Shown here piece after piece: positions 36,025-45,661 of a stretch of 64,000 nt of DNA. The notes beneath the pieces are model-generated. The model made no database searches and was not told the DNA's origin. It worked only from the letters and a program-made list of their open reading frames with translations. Source of the stretch: Varibaculum cambriense (GTDB lineage: Bacteria; Actinomycetota; Actinomycetes; Actinomycetales; Actinomycetaceae); the NCBI RefSeq assembly GCF_022133705.1, contig NZ_JAKNHJ010000005.1, positions 62,001 to 126,000 on the forward strand, in the 5' to 3' direction. How positions within the stretch are numbered: the stretch's first letter is position 1; each line of letters opens with the position of its first letter. A program made the translations under genes and the position numbers.

Positions 36025-36157
36025 GTTGGCATCTAGCCGCCTTTAGAGTATAACCAGTAGCGGCGCTCCACTCAAAACGAGCGGTTACAGTAAGAATAAA
36101 AAGACCGGGCACGATGAGCTAAGCGGCTAAGTTCGACTCAACAAGAGGGAGGGACGA

Positions 36158-36568
36158 ATGACTTTCGTAGTAGCGTTAGCGGCCATTTGCGATAGCAAAC
36201 TACTCTGTGCGCAGCGCTCCTACCCCGAAAAACTACGCGGCAAATGGGAGCTACCCGGCGGGAAAGTGCGCGAGGGCGAGGAACCGGTAGCAGCGTTAGT
36301 TAGGGAAATAAAAGAAGAGCTCGATTGGGAGATTCCGTCTTCGCAGCTGAAACAAATCTTGCCCGGTCCGCTCCCGACGGGGAACTGGCCGCTACTAAAA
36401 GGCGCCCAAATGCGAGTAATGCTTTACTATCCCCGTGAGCTACCAGTCCTGCAAACAGGGGATTCGCATCTCCACCTGCAGTGGAGTCCGGTAGAAAAAG
36501 TAACGCAGCTAGACTGGCTAGAACCCGACTTACCTATCGCCGAAGCGTTAAGTCGTGTCCTGAAATAA
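36158..36568 (+). CDS. NUDIX hydrolase, MutT-like
   Basis: 136 residues. The Nudix box runs from Gly35 (GGKVREGEEPVAALVREIKE) to about residue 57, with Glu41, Arg49, Glu50, Glu53 and Glu54 in place; the usual Gly near the end of the box is Asp56. The context CAQRSYPEKLRGKWELPGGK is that of MutT-type enzymes that clear 8-oxo-dGTP or related nucleotides. GAGGGAGG precedes the ATG. It stands alone between the tRNA and the convergent glp operon. Confidence 0.9.
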   Translation: MTFVVALAAICDSKLLCAQRSYPEKLRGKWELPGGKVREGEEPVAALVREIKEELDWEIPSSQLKQILPGPLPTGNWPLLKGAQMRVMLYYPRELPVLQTGDSHLHLQWSPVEKVTQLDWLEPDLPIAEALSRVLK

Positions 36569-36634
36569 CCAGCCCAGCTGCGTCCTCAAAACAGATAACA
36601 AGCCAGCGGAGCCTAAACTCCAACTAACCCAGCA

Positions 36635-37882
36635 TTAGCTATCTTTTAGCCCCATGGCCTCAAACAACAGATAGATTGGGTGGACAGCGGGCTTACCGCC
36701 CCCCTTCTCTAACTGCCAGCGGCAAGTCTCGGTATCCGAAACTACCAGGTCAGAGTTGGTGCTCTTAATCTTATCGAATGCGGTCTTGCCTACTGCTTGC
36801 GCAATGTCATATTTTTCCCGTTTCAACCCGTAAGTGCCGGCAATCCCGCAGCAGGTAGCGCCTGATTCGTGAACCGTCAGTCCCGGAATCTTATCCAGTA
36901 ACTGCTTACCGGGGGTGCCAATCCCCGTGGATTTTAGCTGGCAGGGCGCGTGATAAGTAACCGTCAGGTTCATCGGCTCCAAGTTATCCAGATCCAGTTC
37001 GCCCCGGTCATACAAATCCAGCAGGAACTCCGAAATATCCCAGATACGCCGCGACACCTGCGTGAGCTCCTCGTCTTGGACTCCCAGAATCTCGCGAGCC
37101 TCATGCTTGACCATGCCCACGCAAGAACCGGAAGAACCAACTATCGTTAGGTCATCCCCGGGGACATTCAAATCATGCGCCAGCTTGCGAATCAGTTTCT
37201 TTGACCCGTCGTAAAGGCCATTAGACTGTTGCGCCAATCCACAGCAACCATGAGGAGGTACCAGTACCTCGTATCCCAGGTGCTCGAGAATCTGTACCGA
37301 GCGAATCGAGGTAGTAGTTTCAAAGAACTCACCCGCACAACCGTGGAAGAACACGATCTTGCCCTTAGTGGGAGCCGGAGCAGTGCGGGTATGCTTCTTA
37401 AACCATTTTTCAAAACTAAACCCGTCAGCGACCGGCATCGGCGCTTCATGGTGAATCCCGAAAGTCTTCTCTACAATCTGACGAATCGGTTTTTGCTTCA
37501 GTGCCCAGTTCGCCAGCGGCGCCACCGGGGTCATCGCCTTGCCCATAAACATGGTGTTGGAGATGAGCACGTCGCGCAGCGGGCGTCCATTTTGCTGCTT
37601 CATCGCGGCGCGAGCCACGTTATTTAGCTCAGCCACCTTCACGCCCTGCGGACACACTAAGGTGCAAGTACCGCAGCTGGAGCAGTAATCAATGGTGTGG
37701 TCAACCGACATTCCCTTGCGGAAACGTTCTGCTTGTGGTCCCACGTATTTCGGACCGGGGAACAGGGGAGTGACCGCTGCCACCGGGCATTGAGTTTCAC
37801 AAATCGTGCATTTGACGCAAGCATCCAAGCTGGCGCGCATTAACGGATTAAACTCGGGTTTATTACGTAAATCCTTAGTCAT
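36635..37882 (-). CDS. glpC: Anaerobic glycerol-3-phosphate dehydrogenase subunit C
   Basis: 415 residues from ATG 37882 (MTKDLRNKPEF); an upstream in-frame ATG at 37906 lies inside glpB and is less likely. Two 4Fe-4S motifs, CVKCTICETQCP and CSSCGTCTLVCP, lie near the N-terminus. Two CCG domains follow (VPPHGCCGLAQQ; ESGATCCGIAG). GlpC anchors the GlpAB dimer to the membrane and passes electrons on to menaquinone. It overlaps glpB by 8 bases and ends the operon. Confidence 0.95.
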   Translation of the reverse strand: MTKDLRNKPEFNPLMRASLDACVKCTICETQCPVAAVTPLFPGPKYVGPQAERFRKGMSVDHTIDYCSSCGTCTLVCPQGVKVAELNNVARAAMKQQNGRPLRDVLISNTMFMGKAMTPVAPLANWALKQKPIRQIVEKTFGIHHEAPMPVADGFSFEKWFKKHTRTAPAPTKGKIVFFHGCAGEFFETTTSIRSVQILEHLGYEVLVPPHGCCGLAQQSNGLYDGSKKLIRKLAHDLNVPGDDLTIVGSSGSCVGMVKHEAREILGVQDEELTQVSRRIWDISEFLLDLYDRGELDLDNLEPMNLTVTYHAPCQLKSTGIGTPGKQLLDKIPGLTVHESGATCCGIAGTYGLKREKYDIAQAVGKTAFDKIKSTNSDLVVSDTETCRWQLEKGGGKPAVHPIYLLFEAMGLKDS

Positions 37883-39122
37883 TGGTATCCCCCAAAATCG
37901 TCTCACAAGCCCTAAAAGCGGAAGCTAAAGCAATGCCGTCACCGGATTTTTCCCGCCACCGAGTGGCTCCCGCCAGCAATCCGCCAGCCGCATAAAGGTT
38001 CTGATATAGCGCATTCCCGGAAGCATCCAGTACCCGCATCTGCGAATCGACCTGTACCCCCACTTCGAACAAGGGCTGGTCTGGCCCCCAATAGTCTTCG
38101 TGAACCAGCGGTCCGCTCGGGATTGCGAGCGGTAAATTAAAGGCTCGCTCGGTAACGTTCCAGTAAGAATCCACATGTAAAGTACCGGATTCAAAGCCGC
38201 CACCAGCGTAGATGAAGTGCTTAGCTTTAAGGGTCGTCTCCGAGCCAGCAGAATCGAAGGTCACGGATTCAACCCGGCCATCACTAACGTTTAGCCCCGT
38301 CACTTCACTGCCGATAATGTAGCGTACCCCCAGATCTCGCACCATTTGAGTGAGAGCCTCATTGAGGCGCATCCCCGGAATCGAGGGCGGCAGAATCGGG
38401 ATCTCGAACACTTCATGCCCCAGGCGACGAGAGATGTCCTTCCAGGCGCCCAGATCCTTCAATCCCAACACCGCGGGGAAACCAACTACCTCCCCGTCTT
38501 TCAAATAGCGTTTAACCTCGTCACAGAATTTGGCGCGGAAATCCTCGGTGTCGAGGGCGCGGGCGAAGTTCAAACCGGAAGTGTCGGCCTCGCCCGGGCG
38601 TACCGGGATATCTATCCAGATGTGGCGAGCCGAAACTTTACCTCCACCGGGAATTTCTTGTTTTTCCAGATTTTCGGCTACCAATTGCGGATAAAAATCC
38701 TTGAGGCGGCGCAGCCCCACGATTACGTATTTCTTACCGTCCTCAGGCGCGCCCGCCAGCATTGACGGTTGGGGTAGGCAGGTGGGGCGCCAAGCACCTA
38801 GGCAGGTGGGCAAGAATACGTTCTTATCTGGGCTGCCGGCCAGTAAATCTGCCCCTAGCTGCTCTTTCAGCCAGTTAGCAGAATCGGCAACTGCCTGGGA
38901 TCCCAGTTTCCCGTAAGGGTGGGATTGAGGTAACTTGTCGATCGCCGCGAGAGGATTATCTACCCGCTCCGGGCTGTATCCATACAGGTCAATCGTGCCT
39001 TGACCGAGCTGGATGCCCCCGATGCCCTTGGTTATTAAATCAACTTCCCGTCCGGCCTTAAGTAGCCGAACTGCAGCGCTAAGACCGGAAAGGCCAGCAC
39101 CGATTACTACTACGTCTCTCAC
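37875..39122 (-). CDS. glpB: Anaerobic glycerol-3-phosphate dehydrogenase subunit B
   Basis: 415 residues. The FAD-type dinucleotide motif VVIGAGLSGLSAAVRLLKAG starts at residue 5. The C-terminus YAAGGLLAGATRWREKSGDG matches the GlpB family, with the GDGIALASA segment that closes the flavin site. It is the second subunit of the GlpABC complex, which oxidises glycerol-3-phosphate to dihydroxyacetone phosphate without oxygen. Start and stop overlap glpA and glpC, so the three are coupled. Confidence 0.94.
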   Translation of the reverse strand: MRDVVVIGAGLSGLSAAVRLLKAGREVDLITKGIGGIQLGQGTIDLYGYSPERVDNPLAAIDKLPQSHPYGKLGSQAVADSANWLKEQLGADLLAGSPDKNVFLPTCLGAWRPTCLPQPSMLAGAPEDGKKYVIVGLRRLKDFYPQLVAENLEKQEIPGGGKVSARHIWIDIPVRPGEADTSGLNFARALDTEDFRAKFCDEVKRYLKDGEVVGFPAVLGLKDLGAWKDISRRLGHEVFEIPILPPSIPGMRLNEALTQMVRDLGVRYIIGSEVTGLNVSDGRVESVTFDSAGSETTLKAKHFIYAGGGFESGTLHVDSYWNVTERAFNLPLAIPSGPLVHEDYWGPDQPLFEVGVQVDSQMRVLDASGNALYQNLYAAGGLLAGATRWREKSGDGIALASAFRACETILGDTND

Positions 39123-40765
39123 GCTAGTGCCTCCTTTACGGCTTCACGTTCCTGTTTATCGCGTTCTTGTTCGACCGGATTGAGGGCGACCTCGCTCAGC
39201 TGGCCTTTTCCAGGCGCATGCTCCAGGTCGAAAATGCCCTGCATAATCCAGCTATCGAGGGCGGTTTCGCGGGCAGACTCCCCGAAAAGAATCGGTTTAA
39301 TACCAATCCAACGATTCTTCATAAATAGGGAAATCATATTGGTTGCCCGCTCAACTGAGGCGGCGCCCTGTTCGTTAACGATGCCGGCGCAACGCATAGA
39401 GCAGAATCCGCCTTGACACGGCCCCATCCCAATGCGGAGCTGACGGCGCAGATCATCGAGAGAAGCATTCGGGAATTCTTGAATGGTTTCTTCCACCATT
39501 CGCCGCGAAACCAGTTCGCATTCGCAAATAATCTGATCTTTATTCCACTCTTTTTCCCGTGCCTGTAGGCGATCGGTGAGTCGATGTTGCCGGGAGTTCT
39601 CTTGCCCGGGAACCGCTTCCTGGGCGGTGCGACAAGGACGCTCATCCTTCATAATGTCGCACATAATGTTTACAGCACGTTCGGCCATCAAGCGGCAGGT
39701 AGTAAGTTTGCCACCCGCCACGGTAAGCATGCCCTTGACCCCGTCGCGTTCCTCGTGATCCATAACTGACATACCGCGGGACATATGGCGCGAATCGGTA
39801 GCTGCCACCCGGTTGTCTTTAACCAGCGGACGAGCCCCTACCCATACGTGCAGAGGACGAGAATGACGGAACCCTGGCAACAGAGCATCCCCTGCGTCTA
39901 ACATTTGCTGTACTTCTTTGTCTTTTATCTGTAGGAAGTCAGCGCTAGGCGCCACCTGGTCGGTAGTACCGATAATTGCTACCTGATGGGCAGGAACAAT
40001 CAAGTCCCCATCCGAAGGATAAATACAGCGGTTAATCACGTGTTGGCAGATGCGGTGATTCATGGCGATCATGATCCCGGCGCCCGGAACCACATTCACA
40101 TCATGGCAACCTGCCATAGCGGCGATTTCGCCGGCCCAAGGGCCGCCACAGTTAATGATGAACTTACAGTCGATGCGGACTTTTTCCCCACCGTTCTTGT
40201 GATCCTCACAAGTGACAGCGCTGACTGCTCCATTGGTGACTTCAATACCGGTAACCCAGTGGTAGGGGAGGATTTCTGCGCCATACTCTTTAGCGGAGTG
40301 GGCAAACCCCCAAACCATTTTCCAGCCATCAATAGTGGCATCTTGCACCGCGAAAGCTCGCTTGAGTTTCGGGTCGAGACGAGGCTCGCGTTTTAGCGCT
40401 TCGGCCGCCGAAATTTCGTAGGCCGGAACTTTTGTTTTATTAGCACACTCCAGGAAAATATCTGCGTGCTCTTCGCTATCTTTTGAGGTAGTAACGAAGA
40501 GTCCACCGGTATCTTCGATGGCGTGGGGAACGACTTTACGTAAAATATCGTTCTCTTCTGCACATTCAGTTGCGGATTCGGGATCCGATTTTACGTAGCG
40601 TCCTCCCGAATGCAGTAATCCGTGGAACCTAGCAGTGGTACCTTGGGCTAAATCCACCCGATCTACCAGTGCGGCTTTGAATCCGCGCATGGCAACGTCG
40701 CGTACTACGGCACTGCCGGTGGCTCCGCCACCAATCACCACCACATCGACTTCTAGTTTTCTCAC
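39119..40765 (-). CDS. glpA: Anaerobic glycerol-3-phosphate dehydrogenase subunit A
   Basis: 548 residues, the catalytic flavoprotein. N-terminal FAD motif VVVIGGGATGSAVVRDVAMR, then TARFHGLLHSGGRYV typical of glycerol-3-phosphate dehydrogenases, and a C-terminal BFD-like 2Fe-2S domain with CECELVSRRMVEE and GMGPCQGGFCSMRC (from about residue 420). First gene of glpABC. The presence of the Fe-S domain separates it from aerobic GlpD. Confidence 0.96.
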   Translation of the reverse strand: MRKLEVDVVVIGGGATGSAVVRDVAMRGFKAALVDRVDLAQGTTARFHGLLHSGGRYVKSDPESATECAEENDILRKVVPHAIEDTGGLFVTTSKDSEEHADIFLECANKTKVPAYEISAAEALKREPRLDPKLKRAFAVQDATIDGWKMVWGFAHSAKEYGAEILPYHWVTGIEVTNGAVSAVTCEDHKNGGEKVRIDCKFIINCGGPWAGEIAAMAGCHDVNVVPGAGIMIAMNHRICQHVINRCIYPSDGDLIVPAHQVAIIGTTDQVAPSADFLQIKDKEVQQMLDAGDALLPGFRHSRPLHVWVGARPLVKDNRVAATDSRHMSRGMSVMDHEERDGVKGMLTVAGGKLTTCRLMAERAVNIMCDIMKDERPCRTAQEAVPGQENSRQHRLTDRLQAREKEWNKDQIICECELVSRRMVEETIQEFPNASLDDLRRQLRIGMGPCQGGFCSMRCAGIVNEQGAASVERATNMISLFMKNRWIGIKPILFGESARETALDSWIMQGIFDLEHAPGKGQLSEVALNPVEQERDKQEREAVKEALA

Positions 40766-41120
40766 CCTTTGCCTCCAGAATCGAACGCAGCCTCGCTGCC
40801 GCGCGTCAATAACTACCCCAGAATCTGCTCCTGCGGCTCTTTTTTAGGTTATCGCTCACGCTTAAATCTCGTGCGGATAGTGAAGAGTTTGCACATATTC
40901 GCGCTCGGTTTTTTTATAAATACACGTCCTCTCATAAGCCGAAAGGCTTTTAGCTGCAATTAGTTTCCCCGATGGTTTTGCACAGATTTGCAAAACCATC
41001 GGGGGAAGGGATTATTTTCTGAACTGATCGTTACCTAGAGGAGGAGATCGCTAAATTTAGCCGTCTCCCGGTCTGCTTTTCGTGACCGTTTAAGTTAACT
41101 GTCCGGTTTTATTGCCCTGA
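40766..41120. promoter_or_regulatory. Region between glpABC and the ugp-like operon
   Basis: 355 bases without a gene. The left part must carry the glpABC promoter on the minus strand; it is AT-rich around 40900-40960. The right part has the hairpin annotated at 40967-41004. I see no clear GlpR or catabolite operator. Confidence 0.4.
40967..41004 (-). terminator. Terminator of the ugp-like operon
   Basis: A perfect 16-bp stem (40967-40982 with 40989-41004) and a 6-base loop lie 117 bases beyond the last gene of the minus-strand ABC operon. No T run follows on either strand, so the role is inferred from position and stem strength. Confidence 0.65.
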
Positions 41121-42242
41121 TTAGCTAACTTCCGGAACCGCCAAAGATGCCCCCTGTGACACTGCCTGTCCCGTAGCCGGATCGAAGAAATAAAGTTCTT
41201 CTAAATTGGGCTTGGTTCGATAGATCTCGCCCCGATCGGGGAATACCCCTCGCGGCAATAACACCGCAACTCTATCCGGGGTGGCAGCTACCTTTTCCGG
41301 GGGTTGCCCGTAAAGGAAGGCCTGACTGCCTAAACGTTCGATGATGTGGGTAGTCAGGGAAAGCGCTGTCTCCCCACTGCTGGCGGGCAACCAGGATTCG
41401 GGGCGCACTCCCAATACCACTTGCTCTTTTACCTGGGCGCGCACCGTTCTAGGAATTGGTACTGGCAAGTCCCCCAACAGAGCTTGACCTTCAGAGTTAA
41501 TAGGCAGAGTGAACAAGGTGATCGCCGGGGAACCGATGAAGGAAGCAACGAAAGTGTTTACCGGTTTGCGGTAAAGGTCAGTGGGGGTAGCTACCTGTTG
41601 GAGGACCCCTGACTCCATCACCGCTACGCGATGACCCATGGTCATGGCTTCCACTTGATCATGGGTGACATAAACGGTGGTTACTCCCAGTTCTCTTTGT
41701 AAAGATGCAATTTCTCCCCGCATCGAAACCCGCAATTTTGCATCAAGGTTTGATAGCGGTTCATCCATGCAGAATACGGTGGGTTTGCGGACAATGGCGC
41801 GTCCCATGGCGACCCTTTGTCGTTGCCCTCCGCTCATGGCACCAGGTTTGCGATCCAGCAAATCTTCCAGCTGCAAAAGCCGGGCTGCCCACTGCACCCG
41901 TTCCTTAATTTTATTTTTGGGCATCCCCTTATTTTCCAGGGCGAAACCCATGTTTTGAGCGACTGTCATATTGGGATAGAGGGCGTAGCTTTGGAATACC
42001 ATCGCCACGTCCCGCGAGCGCGGGCGCGCCCCGGTCATGTCTTTGCCGCCGATCAGGATGCGCCCGGAGGTGGCCGGCTCCAAGCCGGCCACCATCCGCA
42101 GCGATGTGGATTTGCCGCAGCCAGACGGTCCTACTAAAACTACGCATTCACCGTCCTCAATATGGAGGTTCAGGGAGTCAACCGCCGGTTTAGCTGCCCC
42201 TGAAAACAGGCGGGATGCATTTTCGAAAGTCACGCTAGCCAA
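41121..42242 (-). CDS. ugpC: ABC transporter ATP-binding protein, UgpC/MsmK type
   Basis: 373 residues. ABC domain with GPSGCGKST, MSGGQRQRVAMGRAIVRKP and CMDEPLSNLDAKL, then the C-terminal OB-fold region (TOBE-like, from about residue 240; GVRPESWL) of sugar-importer ATPases. These ATPases (UgpC, MalK, MsmK) are closely alike and can serve several importers, so the substrate is set by the binding protein. Last gene of the four-gene operon. Confidence 0.82.
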   Translation of the reverse strand: MASVTFENASRLFSGAAKPAVDSLNLHIEDGECVVLVGPSGCGKSTSLRMVAGLEPATSGRILIGGKDMTGARPRSRDVAMVFQSYALYPNMTVAQNMGFALENKGMPKNKIKERVQWAARLLQLEDLLDRKPGAMSGGQRQRVAMGRAIVRKPTVFCMDEPLSNLDAKLRVSMRGEIASLQRELGVTTVYVTHDQVEAMTMGHRVAVMESGVLQQVATPTDLYRKPVNTFVASFIGSPAITLFTLPINSEGQALLGDLPVPIPRTVRAQVKEQVVLGVRPESWLPASSGETALSLTTHIIERLGSQAFLYGQPPEKVAATPDRVAVLLPRGVFPDRGEIYRTKPNLEELYFFDPATGQAVSQGASLAVPEVS

Positions 42243-42280
42243 GGCATTTCCTTTCCTTGTGGCGCCAGGCGCCCTAATAG

Positions 42281-43582
42281 TTACTTCTTCTTATCGAGTT
42301 TTGGTTTGATCTGGCTGTCAATGATCTTTTGCAGATCCTTTTGCAAAGCATCGAAAGTGGACTGTACGTCCTCGCCTTGCGCGATCTTGTCTAAAGCGGC
42401 ACCAATCTTTTGACCGCCCCCCGAAACATAAGCGCGGGCAGCATCTTGCGCTTTGGTCTTGGGTAGCTGATCGAGAGCGGTCTGGAAGTTCGGGTGTTCT
42501 TTGATATAGGACTTAGTTTCATCCGAGTCAACCGCAGAGGTTCTTACCGGCATATACCCGGTAGCCTGCGAGAACTTTACAGTGTTCTCGGTATTGGTGA
42601 GGAAGGCAATGAACTTAGCAGCCGCCTCTTGATTCTTAGAGTTGGCGGGGATTGCTAGGCCGCACCCACCGGTAGACACCCCGGGTACGCCCTCGGGAGT
42701 AGGTAGAAAAGCGGTACCTACGTTAACTTTTCCGTCTTCCTCAACGCCTTGCAGCGAGCCGGTAGATTCCAGCATCGCGGCTGCTTGTCCGGTAGTGAAC
42801 GGAACTGTCGCATCTTTTGTGGCTTTAAAGTAATCGTTCTTGAACTGGTCTTGCAGGAACTTGCCAGCAGCCACGCCTTTTTCATCGGCAACATTGACGG
42901 TCAGATCTTTGGAATAGGAACCACCCATCGACCAGATCATGCCCTGGAAGTACCAATCCAAGTAGTTGGATCCGTCAGGAATGGACAAGGGCAGCACTCC
43001 GGAAGCCTTTAGCTTAGGTGCGAAATCTTTATTCCATTCCTCCCAGGTCTTAGGGCCGCGGTCGGGAACACCGGCTTTCTTGAACAGGTCTTTGTTGTAG
43101 TAGAAAAGCGGAGTTGAACGCGCATAGGGAACCGCGTAGTGCTTGCCATCAATGGTGTATTCATCGTAAAGCGACTTTACGTAGTCATCGGGTTTTGCAT
43201 CCACCTTTTTCATCAAGTCATCTAGGGGAGCAAAATTATCGTTTAGTGCGAAGTTGTACCAGGTTACGTCGGAAGCAACCACCACGTCCGGGGTTTGTCC
43301 ACCGGTGAGGGCGGCGTTGAACTTTTGCGCCACTTCCTCGTAATCTTTTCCGGCGTCGGTGAGCTTAATCTTGATATTGGGGTTTTCCTTTTCGAAAGCG
43401 GCAATAATCTCTTTCTCGGTATCTTTGGAGTTAGCCGGGTGGTTAGACCAAACATCCAGGGTTACCTTACCTTTCGGGTCATTTTGCTCGATAGTTCCCG
43501 AGGAGGAAGTGCCGGCGCATCCCGACAGTACTAGGGATGCAACTGCGGCTCCGGTCAGGAGCAGTTTCCGTGTGCGATTCAT
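42281..43582 (-). CDS. ugpB: Extracellular solute-binding lipoprotein, UgpB-like
   Basis: 433 residues. Lipoprotein signal with lipobox VLSGC. Family 1 binding protein: VTLDVWSNHPANSKDTEKEI, TPDVVVASDVTWYNFALND, PYARSTPLFYYNKDLFKKAG and, near the C-terminus, VSTGGCGLAIPANSKNQEAA and ATGYMPVRTSAV. The last two segments are like those of UgpB, which binds glycerol-3-phosphate or its diesters; the glpABC operon next door supports that. A sugar remains possible. Confidence 0.75.
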   Translation of the reverse strand: MNRTRKLLLTGAAVASLVLSGCAGTSSSGTIEQNDPKGKVTLDVWSNHPANSKDTEKEIIAAFEKENPNIKIKLTDAGKDYEEVAQKFNAALTGGQTPDVVVASDVTWYNFALNDNFAPLDDLMKKVDAKPDDYVKSLYDEYTIDGKHYAVPYARSTPLFYYNKDLFKKAGVPDRGPKTWEEWNKDFAPKLKASGVLPLSIPDGSNYLDWYFQGMIWSMGGSYSKDLTVNVADEKGVAAGKFLQDQFKNDYFKATKDATVPFTTGQAAAMLESTGSLQGVEEDGKVNVGTAFLPTPEGVPGVSTGGCGLAIPANSKNQEAAAKFIAFLTNTENTVKFSQATGYMPVRTSAVDSDETKSYIKEHPNFQTALDQLPKTKAQDAARAYVSGGGQKIGAALDKIAQGEDVQSTFDALQKDLQKIIDSQIKPKLDKKK

Positions 43583-43605
43583 TTTTACCTTTCTGCTTGT
43601 TCGGG

Positions 43606-44493
43606 TCAGCCCTTAACTGCCCCGGTAGTAAGTCCTTTGATCATGTTCTTCTGCAATACGAAAAACACGATCAAGAGGGGAATCACAGCTAGCACCGTGC
43701 CAGCCATGACCGGGCCCCAATTGGTGAGACCCTCGTTGTTTTGAAGGAAAGTCAATCCGATTTGGATAGGAGCGGTACGTTCGTCCTCTGACATTAGGAA
43801 TGGCCACAGGTATTCGTTCCAATCGTTAACGATGGTGATCAGGGCGAATGCGGATAAAGTTGGCCAGGACATCGGCAACACTACTCGCCACAGCAGCTTT
43901 AGAGGGCCGGCTCCATCCATGCGAGCCGCTTCGATCACTTCAGTAGGTAGCGACAGGAAATGGTTACGCATGAGGAAGGTACCGAAAGCGGTACCGGCCA
44001 GAGGCAAGATAATCCCGGCAAAGGTATTGCGCATGTTCATACCCGCGATTAGCGAATAGTTTGAAATTACGGTGATCTGGTTAGGTACCAGTAAGGAGGC
44101 GATAATCAAGATGAAAACCAGGTTGCGGCCGGGGAAGCGCAGTAGCGCTAAGGCATAAGCCGAAAGCACCCCCAGGAGGATTTTCACCGCGGAGAGCACG
44201 ATGGTAATAATCAACGAGTTCCGCAGGTAGGTGAGCAAGGGAATCTCACTGCTTACTGCCCGGTAGTTCTCAGTGGTAAAGGGGTTGGCGATATAGGTTG
44301 CCGGATGAGTGTAAATATCGCCTTGAGTTTTAAATGAGGTCAGCACGATCCAATAAATCGGGATCATGATTCCCAGAAAGGCGATTATCATCGCGATATA
44401 ACCGATTATTTTGAATGCGACTGAGGTAGTCACCGTGTCTTCGCGGACATACTCTTCCGCTTTCTGTTTGCGGAAAGCCAGTTTTTTACTCAT
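43606..44493 (-). CDS. ugpE: ABC transporter permease, UgpE-like
   Basis: 295 residues, six helices, with the EAA loop EVIEAARMDGAGPLKLLWRV of carbohydrate-type importers and a C-terminal LQKNMIKGLTTGAVKG that is the standard end of UgpE/MalG-like permeases. It overlaps the upstream permease by 4 bases and lies 24 bases before the binding protein gene. Confidence 0.85.
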   Translation of the reverse strand: MSKKLAFRKQKAEEYVREDTVTTSVAFKIIGYIAMIIAFLGIMIPIYWIVLTSFKTQGDIYTHPATYIANPFTTENYRAVSSEIPLLTYLRNSLIITIVLSAVKILLGVLSAYALALLRFPGRNLVFILIIASLLVPNQITVISNYSLIAGMNMRNTFAGIILPLAGTAFGTFLMRNHFLSLPTEVIEAARMDGAGPLKLLWRVVLPMSWPTLSAFALITIVNDWNEYLWPFLMSEDERTAPIQIGLTFLQNNEGLTNWGPVMAGTVLAVIPLLIVFFVLQKNMIKGLTTGAVKG

Positions 44494-45473
44494 TGGTTAT
44501 CCCTGTCCATAACTCGCACCTGCAGCAGGGTGATCACCAGCAGTATTAAGAACATGATGGTGGCCACGGTGGCTCCATATCCTGCTCGGGAGTTAACGAA
44601 TGTTTCCTGGTAGATTTGGTAAACCATCGTGGTGGTGCCGGTACCCTGCGGACCGCCGTGGGTCATTACATTGATAATGTCGAATACTTGCATTGAGTTG
44701 AGAAGTACGGTGATTGACAAGAAGAACGTAGTAGGACGTAGTTGCGGCAATAGGACTTTAGTGAAACGTCGCCACGGGGAGGCTCCATCTATCTCTGCCG
44801 CCTCGTCCAGATCTATCCGTCTAGCTTGGAGAGCAGCTAGATAGATTACGAAGGTGTAGCCCAGATTCTTCCAAATGTAAGTCACGGTCACCATGAAGAG
44901 CGCCCAGTTGGGATTTTGGTAGAAGTCGGGGATAGCGGTGAAGCCGAGGCGAGTCATAATGTCTTGGATGAGTCCGACGCTGGGGTCGAAAACGAATTGA
45001 AATGCCACTCCAATGGCGGCTCCGGAAATAATGTAGGGCGCGAAAACCACGGAGCGGACTAGGTTACGGCCGAAGAGTTTTTGATCCAGGATCATCGCCA
45101 TCATCAGTCCCAGGGCTAGTGATCCAACCACGGTGGCGAAGGTAAAAATCACCGTGTTTAGTACGATGCGCACGGTGGAATCAGCTTGAAACCATTCGAT
45201 GTAGTTCGCTAGTCCAATAAAGGTGGCTTGGGGAGAGGAAATGTTCCAGTCCCTAAAAGACAGGCGAATATTGTCTACCAGCGGCCGGTAGGTAAAAACC
45301 ATCAGCAATATCAGGTTGGGGATAAGTAACGCTGCTGCGAGCCAGCCTTCCGCTCGGTCTGGGCGGTCGGAGCGTTTCGCCGGACCCGCTGGATTTTTTC
45401 CTGCTTTGGTGGGAACCGGGGGAGAGGCCGGTGGGGAAACAGAGCCGACCCGTTTAGAGTTTTCAGTTGACAC
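44490..45473 (-). CDS. ugpA: ABC transporter permease, UgpA-like
   Basis: 327 residues from a GTG start. A Pro/Lys-rich cytoplasmic N-terminus of about 45 residues precedes six helices. The EAA loop is LDEAAEIDGASPWRRFTKVL. It pairs with the UgpE-like permease to form the channel. It is the first gene of the minus-strand operon; no operator is evident in the 188-base gap to dcd. Confidence 0.84.
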   Translation of the reverse strand: MSTENSKRVGSVSPPASPPVPTKAGKNPAGPAKRSDRPDRAEGWLAAALLIPNLILLMVFTYRPLVDNIRLSFRDWNISSPQATFIGLANYIEWFQADSTVRIVLNTVIFTFATVVGSLALGLMMAMILDQKLFGRNLVRSVVFAPYIISGAAIGVAFQFVFDPSVGLIQDIMTRLGFTAIPDFYQNPNWALFMVTVTYIWKNLGYTFVIYLAALQARRIDLDEAAEIDGASPWRRFTKVLLPQLRPTTFFLSITVLLNSMQVFDIINVMTHGGPQGTGTTTMVYQIYQETFVNSRAGYGATVATIMFLILLVITLLQVRVMDRDNQ

Positions 45474-45661
45474 GTCTCATTGATAAGCCACCAGTATTAA
45501 CGGTTAGGAACTAAAAGTTTAGGAGTAGGCGTCCAAGTAATAAAGGTTTTATGACTGAAAAGTTAATGGCCGATGACTTCTGCGCTTTTATCTTGCCGAG
45601 TTTGCTGCTTTAAGACATGAAGTTTTCCGAACCGAGCTGCCGGCTGCGCTAGACTGGGGGC

